A DNA stretch of 64,000 nucleotides from Nocardioides sp. Soil774 (GCF_001428125.1 NZ_LMSM01000005.1:377701-441700); one strand, 5' to 3'; numbered from the stretch's first letter, positions 18,674 to 28,332 are shown. A program made the numbers and translations. The notes: generated from the sequence alone by a model not told the origin.

Positions 18674-18808
18674 ATGAGCACCACCGACGACATGACGTGC
18701 CCCGACTGCCACGCGCGCGTGGGCGACCTCGCCGCGCACGAGAAGTGGCACACCCGGCTGGTGGCCGACGTGGCCAAGGCGGTCAACCAGGCCCTCGAAC
18801 GCCGTTAG
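18674..18808 (+). CDS. Small 44-residue zinc-binding-type protein
   Basis: A short gene between thyA and folA on the opposite strand. ATG 18674 follows a GGAGG site six bases upstream. The product MSTTDDMTCPDC...HEKWH pairs a CxxC with an HxxxH, a plausible single zinc site, followed by a basic amphipathic helix (RLVADVAKAVNQALERR). No function is assigned. Good start signals, codon pattern and the metal motif argue that it is real. Confidence 0.65.
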   Translation: MSTTDDMTCPDCHARVGDLAAHEKWHTRLVADVAKAVNQALERR

Positions 18809-18816
18809 GCGGCGGC

Positions 18817-19611
18817 TCAGACGGCGATGGGCGCCTTGATGCCCGGGTGGGGGTCGTAGCCCTCGACCGCGATGTCCTCGAGGTCGAAGCCGTCGATCTC
18901 GCTCACCTCGGGGTTGAGCACGAGCCGCGGCAGCGCGCGCGGCTCGCGGGAGAGCTGCAGCCGCGCCTGCTCGACGTGGTTGAGGTAGAGGTGCGCGTCA
19001 CCGAGCGTGTGCACGAAGTGGCCGACCTCGAGGCCGGTCACCTGGGCGACCATGTGGGTCAGCAACGCGTAGGACGCGATGTTGAAGGGCACGCCGAGGA
19101 AGGTGTCGGCCGAGCGCTGGTAGAGCTGGCAGCTCAGCCGGCCATCGGCGACGTAGAACTGGAACAGCGTGTGGCACGGCGGCAGCGCCATGTCGTCCAC
19201 GTCGGCGACGTTCCACGCCGAGACGATGTGGCGACGCGAGTCGGGGTTGGTGCGGATCCCCTCGACCAGCCGGCTGATCTGGTCGACGTGGCGACCGTCG
19301 GGGGTGGGCCACGAGCGCCACTGGTAGCCGTAGACCGGGCCGAGGTCGCCGTCGGCGTCGGCCCACTCGTCCCAGATCGAGATCCCGCGGTCCTGCAGCC
19401 ACTTCACGTTGGTGTCACCGCGCAGGAACCACAGCAGCTCGCCGAAGACCGAGCGCGTGTGCACCTTCTTGGTGGTCACGAGCGGGAAGCCCTCGGACAG
19501 GTCGAAGCGCATCTGGTGGCCGAAGACGCTGAGCGTCCCGGTGCCGGTGCGGTCGGTCTTCTCCACTCCCTCGTCGAGGATCCGCTGGAGCAGGTCGAGG
19601 TAGGCGCGCAC
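18817..19611 (-). CDS. thyA: Thymidylate synthase (ThyA type)
   Basis: Makes dTMP from dUMP with methylene-tetrahydrofolate. At 264 residues it has the E. coli length, and the catalytic cysteine in [10 protein letters not shown] falls at residue 146, the same number as in E. coli. Other family blocks ([29 protein letters not shown]) are intact. The start is GTG 19611. folA follows on the same strand about 240 bases on, with an opposing small gene in between, so the two may have separate promoters. Confidence 0.97.
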   Translation of the reverse strand: MRAYLDLLQRILDEGVEKTDRTGTGTLSVFGHQMRFDLSEGFPLVTTKKVHTRSVFGELLWFLRGDTNVKWLQDRGISIWDEWADADGDLGPVYGYQWRSWPTPDGRHVDQISRLVEGIRTNPDSRRHIVSAWNVADVDDMALPPCHTLFQFYVADGRLSCQLYQRSADTFLGVPFNIASYALLTHMVAQVTGLEVGHFVHTLGDAHLYLNHVEQARLQLSREPRALPRLVLNPEVSEIDGFDLEDIAVEGYDPHPGIKAPIAV

Positions 19612-19631
19612 GAGGCGACTCTACGACGAAC

Positions 19632-20414
19632 CTAGGACCTGGGCACCCGCGCCTCGACGTACGCCGCCGTGGCTGGGAAGACCATCTCGCCGTGGTCCAT
19701 CAGCGGCTCGGCGAGGCGGTCCAGCTCCACCCGCATCCGGTCCTGCACGTCAGGCGTCTGCGCGGCCCAGGCGACGCCCACGCCACCGACCCCGCCGGTG
19801 ACGCCGGCCCAGAAGTCCTCCGGTGAGACCCGCCACACCCAGTCGACCATGCGGGAGTCGGTCACCGAGGCCCCTGCTGCAGCGAACAGCTGCCCGAGGC
19901 CGTCGAGGCTGCGCTCGAAGTCGAGAGACTCGTCGAGGCGGGGGTAGACCGGCTCGACAGCCTCGCTGGCCTCCATCACCTCGCGGAACAGCGCCCCCTG
20001 CACGGTGGGAGCCGACGTCCAGATCGTCGCCCGGACCGACCCGCCCGGCGCGGCGAGCCGGACGAGCTCGCGGGCGCCGGCCCGAGGGTCCTCGACGTGG
20101 TTGAGGACGAAGCTGGCGACGACGGTGTCGAAGCCGTCGTCGGCGAACGGCAGGTCGGGCAGGCTGGCCACCGTCACCTCCGTCCCGAGGCGCTCGCCCG
20201 CGAGCGCAGCCATCTCGAGGTCGAGCTCGACGGCGACGGCCTCGCAGCCCGCGTCCCGCGCCGCCTGCACCAGCGCACCGGTGCCGCAGCCGACGTCGAG
20301 CAACCGGCCGCCCGGCGGCAGTCCCGCCGTCAGGGTCGGGATGCCGCCCTCGCACAACCCCGCGAAGCTCCGCGCGTACGCCCGAGCCACACCTGTCCAC
20401 AACGCCTCAGCCAC
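19632..20414 (-). CDS. Class I SAM-dependent methyltransferase
   Basis: A 260-residue methyltransferase with motif I LLDVGCGTGALVQ near residue 40, an acidic ribose-binding residue after it (VAVELDLEMAAL) and motif IV VVASFVLNHVEDP. This is a methyltransferase 11/25-type fold. The methyl acceptor is unknown. The start is GTG 20414 (MAEALWTG). It ends 20 bases upstream of thyA on the same strand and might be co-transcribed with it. Confidence 0.85.
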   Translation of the reverse strand: MAEALWTGVARAYARSFAGLCEGGIPTLTAGLPPGGRLLDVGCGTGALVQAARDAGCEAVAVELDLEMAALAGERLGTEVTVASLPDLPFADDGFDTVVASFVLNHVEDPRAGARELVRLAAPGGSVRATIWTSAPTVQGALFREVMEASEAVEPVYPRLDESLDFERSLDGLGQLFAAAGASVTDSRMVDWVWRVSPEDFWAGVTGGVGGVGVAWAAQTPDVQDRMRVELDRLAEPLMDHGEMVFPATAAYVEARVPRS

Positions 20415-20473
20415 GTGCGGAGGCTACCCACGCGCGCCGGAGCTACTCGTCGGTTGGCGACGTGGGGGCGGCC

Positions 20474-21343
20474 TCACCGCAGCCGCACGGTGCCTTCCGC
20501 CAGCACGGTCAGCGGCGCGTCGCAGGTGGTCTCGGTGCGGCACACCACGAGGGCCCGCCGCCCGGACTCGGACTGGCGTACGGCATCCAGCGCACCGTCG
20601 CGGCGCGAGGAGTCGATCAGGTGCGCCCATCCCCCGTCGGCGAGCGGCACGCTCTGCACCAGCACGTCGTAGGGGCCCAGCGTGTCCGCCAGGCCTGCCA
20701 TGGGTGGCGCGAGGGACAGCTCGTCGAGGGAGGCGGGCGCGTCGTCGACCTCGTCGACGTCACCGTCGGCGGCCACGCGGACCACCTCGCCCGACCTCAG
20801 CCGCGCCACCACGTGGTCCCCGTCGGCGACGAACACGTCGATCCCTGGCAGGTCGACGACGACGTCGGCGAGGTGGAGCTCGCCCTGGGCATACCAGGGC
20901 ACGGGCAGCTCGTTGGCCTCCTCGCGCACCGCGGGCGGCTCGGGCCGCGCCGCCCACCACGCCCAGCCCGCCGCCAGCACGCCCGCCGCGACGAGGCCGG
21001 CGAGACCGCGCCGGGCACCACGCCACCGACGCGTGGTCCGCAGCGCCTCGGCGCGAGCCAGCCAGGCGTCCGCGGTGTCGCGCGGGTCGAGGGGACGTAC
21101 GCCGTGGGGTGCCGGCTCGCCCGGACGCACGGGCAGTCCGGCCCGCTCGCGTGCCTCGGCCCAGAGACTGACGTCGACCTGCTCGTCGCGCACCCGGCGC
21201 GACCACTGCCGCCGGCTCGCCACGAGCGTCTCGGCGACCGCGAGCCGCGCGTCGTCGGGCGCGACGCCGTCGTCCTCGAGGCCACCGACCAGGTCGGGCC
21301 AGCGCGCGTCGACGTAGCGGGTGAAGTCGGGATCGGCGCTCAC
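20474..21343 (-). CDS. Membrane protein with a sigma-factor-like N-terminus, function unknown
   Basis: About 289 residues. The first 70 (FTRYVDARWPDLV, ending SLWAEARERAGL) resemble region 2 and linker of actinobacterial SigE-type ECF sigma factors but lack convincing promoter-recognition helices. A single membrane helix follows near 155-175 (GLAGLVAAGVLAAGWAWWA). A beta-rich domain then predicts outside the cell (ADVVVDLPGIDVFVADGDHVVARL). I take GTG 21343, because upstream frame residues are basic and low in complexity. It could be a sigma-derived scaffold joined to a sensor, or simply a hypothetical envelope protein. No anti-sigma partner is adjacent. Confidence 0.6.
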   Translation of the reverse strand: MSADPDFTRYVDARWPDLVGGLEDDGVAPDDARLAVAETLVASRRQWSRRVRDEQVDVSLWAEARERAGLPVRPGEPAPHGVRPLDPRDTADAWLARAEALRTTRRWRGARRGLAGLVAAGVLAAGWAWWAARPEPPAVREEANELPVPWYAQGELHLADVVVDLPGIDVFVADGDHVVARLRSGEVVRVAADGDVDEVDDAPASLDELSLAPPMAGLADTLGPYDVLVQSVPLADGGWAHLIDSSRRDGALDAVRQSESGRRALVVCRTETTCDAPLTVLAEGTVRLR

Positions 21344-21380
21344 GGCGTGTCTTCGGTGCGGGCGCCGGGCACGGATGGGC

Positions 21381-21632
21381 TCAGGCGCTGAGCGACATGG
21401 GGCCGTAGACCTGGCGGTCGTGCTCAAAAAGCGTCACCGCGGCCACGCCGTGCTCGGCGAGGTCGGCCCAGATCTCACCGACCCACGACTCGGCGTCGCC
21501 CTGCGTGCCGAAGCGCTGGTCGGAGTGGCCCTCCACCTCGACCGCCTCCCCCGCGGCGTCCTCGAGGCGCCACCACCAAGGCCGGTCGGAGGCCGACGGC
21601 TGGCGGAACGTGGGGGGCTGCCCGGGCAGCAT
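21381..21632 (-). CDS. Conserved hypothetical protein coupled to gcvT
   Basis: An 83-residue acidic protein (FGTQGDAESWVGEIWADLAEHGV; DRQVYGPMSLSA). Its ATG overlaps the gcvT stop by one base (TGATG), so translation is coupled. It has no membrane segment and no known motif. The two tryptophan-rich patches and the small size suggest a compact soluble fold. Function unknown. Confidence 0.7.
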   Translation of the reverse strand: MLPGQPPTFRQPSASDRPWWWRLEDAAGEAVEVEGHSDQRFGTQGDAESWVGEIWADLAEHGVAAVTLFEHDRQVYGPMSLSA

Positions 21633-22741
21633 CAGGACTCCTTGACCGAGGGGTCGACGAAGGGCGGCTTGACAAGCTGGAAGATCTCGCGCCGTCCGCG
21701 GACGTCGACGCCGACCTCGGCGTCCTCGGCGACCATCGTCGGGATCAGCGCGAGGCCGATGCCCTTCTTGAGCGTCGGGGAGAAGGTGCCGGAGGTGATG
21801 TCGGCCAGCGGCACGTCCTGGGTGAGGGTGACGCCCATGCCGGGGCGCGGGATGCCGCGACCGACCGCGACGAGCCCGCGCAGGCGGCGCTTCGGCCCCT
21901 CCTCCTTGACCTTCAGCACCGCGTCGCGGCCCCAGAAGGCGTCCTTCTTCCAGCCCACGGCCCACGACAGCCCGGCCTCCACGGGGTTGGTGTCGAGGCT
22001 GATGTCCTGGCCGTGGAGCGGGTAGCCCATCTCGGTGCGCAGCGTGTCGCGGGCGCCGAGCCCGCAGGCCGCGATCCCCCACTCCTCGCCGGCCGCCATC
22101 AGCTCGTCCCACAGCCGACCGGCCGCGTCGTTGACCACGACGAGCTCGTAGCCGCGCTCGCCGGTGTAGCCGGTGCGGCACACGACGACGCCGACGCCGG
22201 TGTCGCCCAGCTCGGCCTCGACGAAGGACATGTAGTCGTGGCCGGTCGGCAGGCCGACCTTGGCCAGCACCTCGTCGGAACGGGTGCCCTGCACGGCGAG
22301 CACCGCGTAGTCGTCGTGGTGGTCGACGACCTTCACGCCCTCGGGCGCCTGCGCCTGCAGGCGGCGCACGACCTCGGCGGTGTTGGCGGCGTTGGGGATC
22401 AGCAGCACGTGCTCGTCGTCGTGCCAGTAGGCGATGAGGTCGTCCACGATGCCGCCGGACTCGTCGAGGCAGAGGGTGTACTGCGCCTTGCCGGGGTGGA
22501 TCTTGGCCAGGTCGTTGGACAGCGTCGCGTTGACGAAGTCGGCGGCGCCCGGGCCGGACACCATCGCCTTGCCCAGGTGGCTCACGTCGAAGATCCCGAC
22601 CGACTCCCGCACGGCCGTGTGCTCCTTGACGACCCCGGTGGGGTACTCCAGCGGCATGGACCAGCCGCCGAACTCGGCGAACTTGGCGCCGAGCGCCTCG
22701 TGACGGTCGTGGAGGGGCGACTGCTTGAGCGTTGCGGCCAT
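21632..22741 (-). CDS. gcvT: Aminomethyltransferase, glycine cleavage T protein
   Basis: A 369-residue T protein that moves the methylene group of glycine to tetrahydrofolate, releasing ammonia from the H-protein aminomethyl-lipoyl arm. It starts MAATLKQSPLHDRHEALGAKF; the folate-binding blocks (FDVSHLGKAMVSG, RTGYTGERGYEL, GLGARDTLRTEMGYPL) are present. gcvH and gcvP are not in the window. It is divergent from pepA, as gcvT (Rv2211c) is near pepB (Rv2213) in M. tuberculosis. Confidence 0.95.
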   Translation of the reverse strand: MAATLKQSPLHDRHEALGAKFAEFGGWSMPLEYPTGVVKEHTAVRESVGIFDVSHLGKAMVSGPGAADFVNATLSNDLAKIHPGKAQYTLCLDESGGIVDDLIAYWHDDEHVLLIPNAANTAEVVRRLQAQAPEGVKVVDHHDDYAVLAVQGTRSDEVLAKVGLPTGHDYMSFVEAELGDTGVGVVVCRTGYTGERGYELVVVNDAAGRLWDELMAAGEEWGIAACGLGARDTLRTEMGYPLHGQDISLDTNPVEAGLSWAVGWKKDAFWGRDAVLKVKEEGPKRRLRGLVAVGRGIPRPGMGVTLTQDVPLADITSGTFSPTLKKGIGLALIPTMVAEDAEVGVDVRGRREIFQLVKPPFVDPSVKES

Positions 22742-22795
22742 GGCTCGAAACCTACCGCAGCGTCCGGACAGCCGGACCTCCCCTAACATGCCCGC

Positions 22796-24301
22796 GTGAC
22801 CTCGTACTCCCTGCGCAGCTCCAGTCCTGCCAAGACCCGCGCCGACGCCGTCGTCGTCGGTGTCGTCGCCACCGGTGACGGGCCGCGCCTGTGCGACGCG
22901 GCCGACGAGGTCGCCCAGGCCTACGGCCGGCGGCTGCGGCCGTTCCTGTCCACCATGGGCGTGACCGGCAAGGCCGGCGAGGCGGTCAAGGCACCCACGC
23001 GCGACGAGGTCAACGCGCCCCTCCTGGTCTTCGTCGGGCTCGGCGAGGACGCGGGCGACCCCGTCGCCGTACGCCGTGCCGCGGGCGTCGCCGCGCGCAG
23101 CGTCCCCAACGCGGCCTCCGTCGCCCTCGCCCTGCCGAGCGACACCCCGGAGCTCGTCGAGGCGGTCGTGGAGGGCCACCGGCTCGGCGGCTACACCTTC
23201 ACCGCCTACAAGTCGGCGAAGGCCGAGACGACCGAGCCCACCGACGTCGTGGTGCTGACCCCCATCGCCCGGCGCGCCGAGGCGACCGCGGCGCTCGAGC
23301 GCGCCGAGGTCCTCGCCGACGCCGTGGCCCTGACCCGCGACTGGGTCAACACCCCTCCGATGGACTGCACGCCCCCGCTGCTCGCCGAGCTCGTGACCGC
23401 TGCGCACAAGGAGGTCACCAAGGGCCGTGGCGCACCCAAGGTCACGCTCGAGGTCTTCGACCACGAGCAGCTCGAGGAGATGGGCTGCGGCGGCATCCTG
23501 AGCGTCGGGAACTCCTCCGCGGCACCGTCGCGGCTGGTGCGGCTCACGTGGGCACCCAAGGGGGCGACCACCCACCTCGCGCTGGTCGGCAAGGGCGTCA
23601 CCTTCGACTCCGGCGGCCTCACCATCAAGCCGTCCTCGAGCATGGTCACCATGAAGGGCGACATGGCCGGTGCGGCCAGCGTCGTCGCGGCGACCCTGGC
23701 CATCGCGCGCCTCGGGCTGCCGATCAAGGTCACCGCCTACGCACCGATGGCGGAGAACATGGTCTCCGGCACCGCCACCCGCCCCGGCGACGTGATCACC
23801 ATGCACAGCGGCACGACCGTCGAGATCGCGAACACCGACGCCGAGGGCCGGATGCTGCTCGGCGACGCGCTCTCGATGGCGGTCGGCGACGAGCCGGACG
23901 TGGTGGTCGACATCGCGACGCTGACCGGCCACATGCAGCTCGCCCTCGGCGACAAGGTCGGTGCCGTGATGGGCACCGACGAGCAGGTGCAGGCGGTCCT
24001 GGCCGCGGGCGTCGCCGCCGGCGAGCAGCACTGGCCGATGCCGATCCCCGAGGAGATGTCGGAGCGGATCACCAGCTCCAAGGTCGCCGACCTGCTGCAG
24101 CACGACTGGGTGCGCTGGGGAGGCGGCCTCTACGCCTCGGCCTTCCTGCGCGAGTTCACCGGCGGCCTGCCCTGGGCGCACCTCGACATCGCCGGCAAGG
24201 AGATGAACACCGGCGGCCCCTACGGCCACGTGCCGAGCGGGGCGACCGGGTTCGGCGTGACCACACTCGTCGAGCTGGCCCGGGCGCTGTCGGAGGCCTG
24301 A
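22796..24301 (+). CDS. pepA: Leucyl aminopeptidase (M17)
   Basis: A 501-residue cytosolic dizinc aminopeptidase that trims N-terminal residues from peptides. The metal and active-site motifs of M17 are intact: VGKGVTFDSGGLTIKP, MKGDMAGAA and NTDAEGRMLLGDAL. The N-terminal domain (residues 1-170) is the variable hexamer-forming part. The start is GTG 22796, 54 bases from the divergent gcvT. It corresponds to pepB of M. tuberculosis. Confidence 0.96.
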   Translation: MTSYSLRSSSPAKTRADAVVVGVVATGDGPRLCDAADEVAQAYGRRLRPFLSTMGVTGKAGEAVKAPTRDEVNAPLLVFVGLGEDAGDPVAVRRAAGVAARSVPNAASVALALPSDTPELVEAVVEGHRLGGYTFTAYKSAKAETTEPTDVVVLTPIARRAEATAALERAEVLADAVALTRDWVNTPPMDCTPPLLAELVTAAHKEVTKGRGAPKVTLEVFDHEQLEEMGCGGILSVGNSSAAPSRLVRLTWAPKGATTHLALVGKGVTFDSGGLTIKPSSSMVTMKGDMAGAASVVAATLAIARLGLPIKVTAYAPMAENMVSGTATRPGDVITMHSGTTVEIANTDAEGRMLLGDALSMAVGDEPDVVVDIATLTGHMQLALGDKVGAVMGTDEQVQAVLAAGVAAGEQHWPMPIPEEMSERITSSKVADLLQHDWVRWGGGLYASAFLREFTGGLPWAHLDIAGKEMNTGGPYGHVPSGATGFGVTTLVELARALSEA

Positions 24302-24318
24302 GCCGACCGCTCGGTCCC

Positions 24319-24678
24319 TCAGATCCCCCCGGCCTTGCGGCGGCGGTTGTAGTCGCGCATCCGCTGCGGCACGCCGACCACCGCGGCGTCGTACGACGGC
24401 ACGCGGTGGCGGTTGGCGAAGTCGTGGGCCCACTTGACGCTCGGCACGCGCCGACGCGTCCACTCGCCGTCGTGCGCGACGAGCAGGAGGGTCACGTCGC
24501 TCACCGCCGTGCGCGGCTCGACGAAGCCCTCGACCCCCTGACGGGTGGCGATGAACTGCTCGAGGTGGCGCACGTCCTCGCCGTCAGCCGCGCGGACGCG
24601 GGTGGAACCGGTGCGCGCGGCGTCGTGCGCCGGACGACTCGTGCGTCCGGTGCGCCGGAAGCGATCGAACAGACCCAT
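24319..24678 (-). CDS. Conserved hypothetical basic protein
   Basis: About 119 residues, starting MGLFDRFRR, with a conserved-looking C-terminus (VPSYDAAVVGVPQRMRDYNRRRKAGG). No catalytic motif or membrane helix is seen. It converges with pepA and diverges from lpd. An ATG nine bases upstream is equally possible as start. Related short proteins accompany pepA/lpd in other actinobacteria by my recollection, which needs a database check. Confidence 0.65.
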   Translation of the reverse strand: MGLFDRFRRTGRTSRPAHDAARTGSTRVRAADGEDVRHLEQFIATRQGVEGFVEPRTAVSDVTLLLVAHDGEWTRRRVPSVKWAHDFANRHRVPSYDAAVVGVPQRMRDYNRRRKAGGI

Positions 24679-24836
24679 GACGGTCATTGTGCCGGGGCGG
24701 TCCCCACGAAGCGCGCGACGCGGCCGTGACCCGGTGTGGACAGGCGCACGAAGAGTGCAAGGATGGGCGGGCCCGCGATCGCGGCGGGCGAGCCGGAACG
24801 TGGCTGGAGAGAAGTCTCACGTGTGGAGGGAAATCT

Positions 24837-26225
24837 GTGACGGACGCTGAGTTCGACGTCCTCGTCCTCGGGGCAGGGTCCGGCGGCTACGCCTGTGCCC
24901 TGCGAGCGGCCCAGCTGGGCCTGACGGTCGGGCTGGTCGAGAAGGGCAACCTCGGGGGCACCTGCCTGCACGTGGGATGCATCCCGACCAAGGCCCTCCT
25001 GCACGCGGCGGAGGTCGCCGACACCGCGCGCGAGGCCTCGCAGTTCGGCGTCTCGGCCACCCTCGACGGCATCGACATGGGCGGCGTCAATGCCTACAAG
25101 GACAAGGTCGTCGAGCGGCTCTTCAAGGGTCTGACGGGCCTGATCAAGTCGCGCGGCATCACCGTGATCGAGGGTGCTGGCGTGCTGACCGGTCCGCGCG
25201 AGGTGACCGTCGACGGCACGGCGTACACCGGCAAGCACGTGGTGCTGGCCTCCGGCTCCTACAGCAAGAGCCTGCCCGGCCTCGAGGTCGACGGCGAGAG
25301 GATCCTCACCTCCGAGCACGCGCTGCGCCTCGACCGCGTGCCCGCCTCGGCCATCGTGCTCGGCGGAGGCGTCATCGGCTGCGAGTTCGCCAGCGTGTGG
25401 AAGTCGTTCGGCTCCGACGTCACGATCATCGAGGCCCTCCCGCGCCTGGTCGCGGTCGAGGACGAGGCCTCCTCCAAGGCGCTCGAGCGCGCCTTCCGCA
25501 AGCGCAAGATCAGCTTCCTCACCGGCACGCCGTTCCAGAGCGTCAAGACCACCGACACCGGCGTGGCCGTGACCGTCGAGGGCGCCAAGGACGGGGAGAG
25601 CGTCATCGAGGCCGAGGTGCTCCTCGTCGCGGTCGGCCGGGGCCCCTCCACCGACGGGCTCGGCTACGCCGAGCAGGGCGTCGAGATGGACCGCGGCTTC
25701 GTGCTCACCGACGAGCGCTGCCGCACCAACGTCGAGGGGGTCTACGCCGTCGGCGACATCGTCCCCGGCCTGCAGCTGGCCCACCGCGGCTTCCAGCAGG
25801 GCATCTTCGTCGCCGAGGACATCGCCGGCCTCGACCCGCGCCCCATCGACGAGGCCGGCATCCCGCGGGTGACGTACTCCCACCCCGAGATCGCCTCCGT
25901 CGGTCTCGACGAGGCGAAGGCACGCGAGCTCCACGGCGACGCCGTCACCGTCGTGACCTACGACCTCGGCGGCAACGGCAAGAGCCAGATCCTGCAGACC
26001 CAGGGCTTCGTCAAGCTCGTCGGTCTCACCGACGGTCCCGTCCTCGGCGTCCACATGGTGGGCGATCGGGTCGGTGAGCTCATCGGCGAGGCCCAGCTCA
26101 TCTACAACTGGGAAGCACACGCCGACGACGTCGCACCGCTCGTGCACGCCCACCCCACCCAGAACGAGGCGCTCGGCGAGGCCCACCTGGCCCTCGCCGG
26201 CAAGCCGCTGCACGCCCACTCCTGA
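24837..26225 (+). CDS. lpdA: Dihydrolipoyl dehydrogenase (E3)
   Basis: A 462-residue FAD disulfide oxidoreductase that reoxidises dihydrolipoamide on E2 with NAD+. It shows FDVLVLGAGSGGYACA (FAD), the redox pair GGTCLHVGCIP near 45-55, VLGGGVIGCEFA (NAD) and the C-terminal HAHPTQNEAL with its catalytic His-Glu. GTG 24837 follows GGAGGG. The gene is directly upstream of the E2 gene and likely in one operon. Its stop codon opens a three-copy 14-bp repeat. Confidence 0.96.
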   Translation: MTDAEFDVLVLGAGSGGYACALRAAQLGLTVGLVEKGNLGGTCLHVGCIPTKALLHAAEVADTAREASQFGVSATLDGIDMGGVNAYKDKVVERLFKGLTGLIKSRGITVIEGAGVLTGPREVTVDGTAYTGKHVVLASGSYSKSLPGLEVDGERILTSEHALRLDRVPASAIVLGGGVIGCEFASVWKSFGSDVTIIEALPRLVAVEDEASSKALERAFRKRKISFLTGTPFQSVKTTDTGVAVTVEGAKDGESVIEAEVLLVAVGRGPSTDGLGYAEQGVEMDRGFVLTDERCRTNVEGVYAVGDIVPGLQLAHRGFQQGIFVAEDIAGLDPRPIDEAGIPRVTYSHPEIASVGLDEAKARELHGDAVTVVTYDLGGNGKSQILQTQGFVKLVGLTDGPVLGVHMVGDRVGELIGEAQLIYNWEAHADDVAPLVHAHPTQNEALGEAHLALAGKPLHAHS

Positions 26226-26263
26226 TCCCCCACTTCTGATCCCCCACTCCTGATCCCCCACCC
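26222..26263 (+). repeat. Three 14-bp tandem repeats between lpdA and sucB
   Basis: Units ctgatcccccactt, ctgatcccccactc and ctgatcccccaccc run head to tail from the lpdA stop codon to 21 bases before sucB. Each carries TGA in the same phase (14 bases is not a codon multiple, so the phase shifts between units). Probably slipped-strand expansion; an effect on E3/E2 ratio is possible. Confidence 0.85.
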
Positions 26264-26284
26264 ACAGACGAGCGAAGGAACCAC

Positions 26285-28174
26285 ATGGCCTCCGAAGTCA
26301 CCCTCCCCGCACTCGGCGAGTCCGTCACCGAGGGCACCGTCACCCGCTGGCTCAAGCAGGTCGGTGACACGGTTGCCGTCGACGAGCCGCTGCTGGAGGT
26401 CTCCACCGACAAGGTCGACACCGAGATCCCCTCCCCGGTCGCGGGCACCCTGCTCGAGATCAAGGCCAACGAGGACGACACCGTCGAGGTCGGCGCGGTC
26501 CTCGCCGTGGTCGGCGACGAGGGCGAGTCCGCCGGCGACGCGTCCGGCTCCGCCGAGCCCGAGGCCCAGCCCGCCGACGAGCAGGAGTCGGAGAAGAAGG
26601 CCGAGCAGGAGGAGCAGGCCGCCGAGGAGACCGGCGAGCTGCCGCCCGGCGACGAGACCCCCGAGTCCGAGAAGGACGACGCCCCGGCCGAGTCCGAGCC
26701 GGCCGCCGAGGCCGCGTCCTCGGGTGGCTCCGGTGGCTCGGGTGGGTCCGGTGGCGGTTCCGGTACGCCGGTGACGCTGCCCGCGCTCGGCGAGTCGGTC
26801 ACCGAGGGCACCGTGACCCGCTGGCTCAAGCAGGTCGGTGACGAGGTCGCGGTCGACGAGCCGCTGCTCGAGGTCTCCACCGACAAGGTCGACACCGAGA
26901 TCCCCTCGCCCGTCGCCGGCACGCTGCTGGAGATCAAGGCCGAGGAGGACGAGACCGTCGAGGTCGGCGCCGAGCTCGCGATCATCGGCTCTGCCGATGC
27001 CGCGCCCGCGCAGCAGCAGGAGGCGCCCACCCAGGAGAAGGCCGAGGAGAAGGCTCCCGAGCCCGAGCCCGAGCCGGCCCCGGAGCCCGAGGCCGAGGAG
27101 GAGCCGAAGCAGGAGGCTCCCCAGCAGGAGGCTCCCCAGCAGGAGGCCCCGAAGCAGGAGGCCCCGGCCCCCTCGCCCCAGGCGCCCGCTGCCGACACCG
27201 CGTCGGAGGGCGCGTCGGAGGGTGGCCGTGACCAGACGGCGTACGTCACCCCGCTGGTGCGCAAGATGGCCGACCAGCACGGTGTGGACCTCGGCTCGCT
27301 GCAGGGCACCGGCGTCGGTGGTCGCATCCGCAAGCAGGACGTCCTCGACGCGGCCGCCGCTGCCCAGCAGCAGTCGCAGCAGACGGCCCCGGCCGCTCCT
27401 GCCGCGGCGCCCGCCGCAGCCGCACCGGCCGCGTCGGCTCCCGCCGCCGCGAGCCCCTCGCCGCTGCGTGGCACCACCGAGCCGCTGTCGCGACTGCGCA
27501 AGGTCATCGCCTCGCGCATGGTCGAGTCGCTGCAGGAGGCCGCCCAGCTCACGCAGGTGATGGAGGTCGACGTCACCTCGATCGCCCGCCTTCGCGAGGC
27601 GTCCAAGGCCGACTTCCTGGCCCGCGAGGGCGTGAAGCTGACCTACCTGCCGTTCTTCGCCAAGGCTGCGATCGACGCGCTCAAGCTGCACCCCAAGCTC
27701 AACGCCGCGATCGACGCCGAGAAGGGCGAGGTGACCTACTACGACCGCGAGAACATCGCGTTCGCCGTGGACACCGAGAAGGGCCTGCTGACCCCGGTGG
27801 TCAAGGAGGCGGGTGACCTCTCCATCGCCGGCCTCGCCAAGAAGATCGCCGACGTCGCCGAGCGCACCCGCACCAACAAGATCACCCCGGACGAGCTGTC
27901 CGGCGGCACGTTCACGATCACCAACCTGGGCAGCTTCGGGGCCCTGTTCGACACCCCGATCATCAACAAGCCGCAGGTCGCGATCCTCGGCCCCGGTGCC
28001 GTGGTGAAGCGTCCGGTCGTGATCGACGACCCCAACCTGGGCGAGACGATCGCGGTGCGCCACATGGTGCACCTGTCGCTGACCTACGACCACCGCCTGG
28101 TCGACGGCGCCGACGCCGGCCGCTTCCTCCAGGAGGTCAAGAAGCGCCTCGAGGCCGGTCAGTTCGAGGTCTGA
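26285..28174 (+). CDS. sucB: Dihydrolipoamide acyltransferase E2 with two lipoyl domains
   Basis: A 629-residue E2 core enzyme. Two lipoyl domains (about 1-78 and 160-240), each with the lipoylated lysine in STDKVDTE, are nearly identical. Pro/Gln/Glu-rich linkers ([12 protein letters not shown]) follow, then the peripheral-subunit-binding domain ([19 protein letters not shown], near 320) and the acyltransferase core ending with active site [14 protein letters not shown]. Database names say succinyltransferase. In actinobacteria this syntenic E2 (M. tuberculosis DlaT, Rv2215) serves pyruvate dehydrogenase, and KGD supplies its own E2 domain, so acetyltransferase function is more likely. Its lipoyl groups are made by LipB/LipA, encoded downstream. 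Confidence 0.94.
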   Translation: MASEVTLPALGESVTEGTVTRWLKQVGDTVAVDEPLLEVSTDKVDTEIPSPVAGTLLEIKANEDDTVEVGAVLAVVGDEGESAGDASGSAEPEAQPADEQESEKKAEQEEQAAEETGELPPGDETPESEKDDAPAESEPAAEAASSGGSGGSGGSGGGSGTPVTLPALGESVTEGTVTRWLKQVGDEVAVDEPLLEVSTDKVDTEIPSPVAGTLLEIKAEEDETVEVGAELAIIGSADAAPAQQQEAPTQEKAEEKAPEPEPEPAPEPEAEEEPKQEAPQQEAPQQEAPKQEAPAPSPQAPAADTASEGASEGGRDQTAYVTPLVRKMADQHGVDLGSLQGTGVGGRIRKQDVLDAAAAAQQQSQQTAPAAPAAAPAAAAPAASAPAAASPSPLRGTTEPLSRLRKVIASRMVESLQEAAQLTQVMEVDVTSIARLREASKADFLAREGVKLTYLPFFAKAAIDALKLHPKLNAAIDAEKGEVTYYDRENIAFAVDTEKGLLTPVVKEAGDLSIAGLAKKIADVAERTRTNKITPDELSGGTFTITNLGSFGALFDTPIINKPQVAILGPGAVVKRPVVIDDPNLGETIAVRHMVHLSLTYDHRLVDGADAGRFLQEVKKRLEAGQFEV

Positions 28175-28332
28175 GCGCCGCCTCGGGACGACTCGAGCGG
28201 CCATTGCCGTGTCCTGGTCCGGGACCCATCTCCACAGCTCAGGGCCCCCTCCCCCGGGACGGGTGTGGAGGGCGGCGTACGCCGGAAAACCGCAGGCGCG
28301 TTGTCAGTCCCACCACCTAGCCTGAAGGCACC

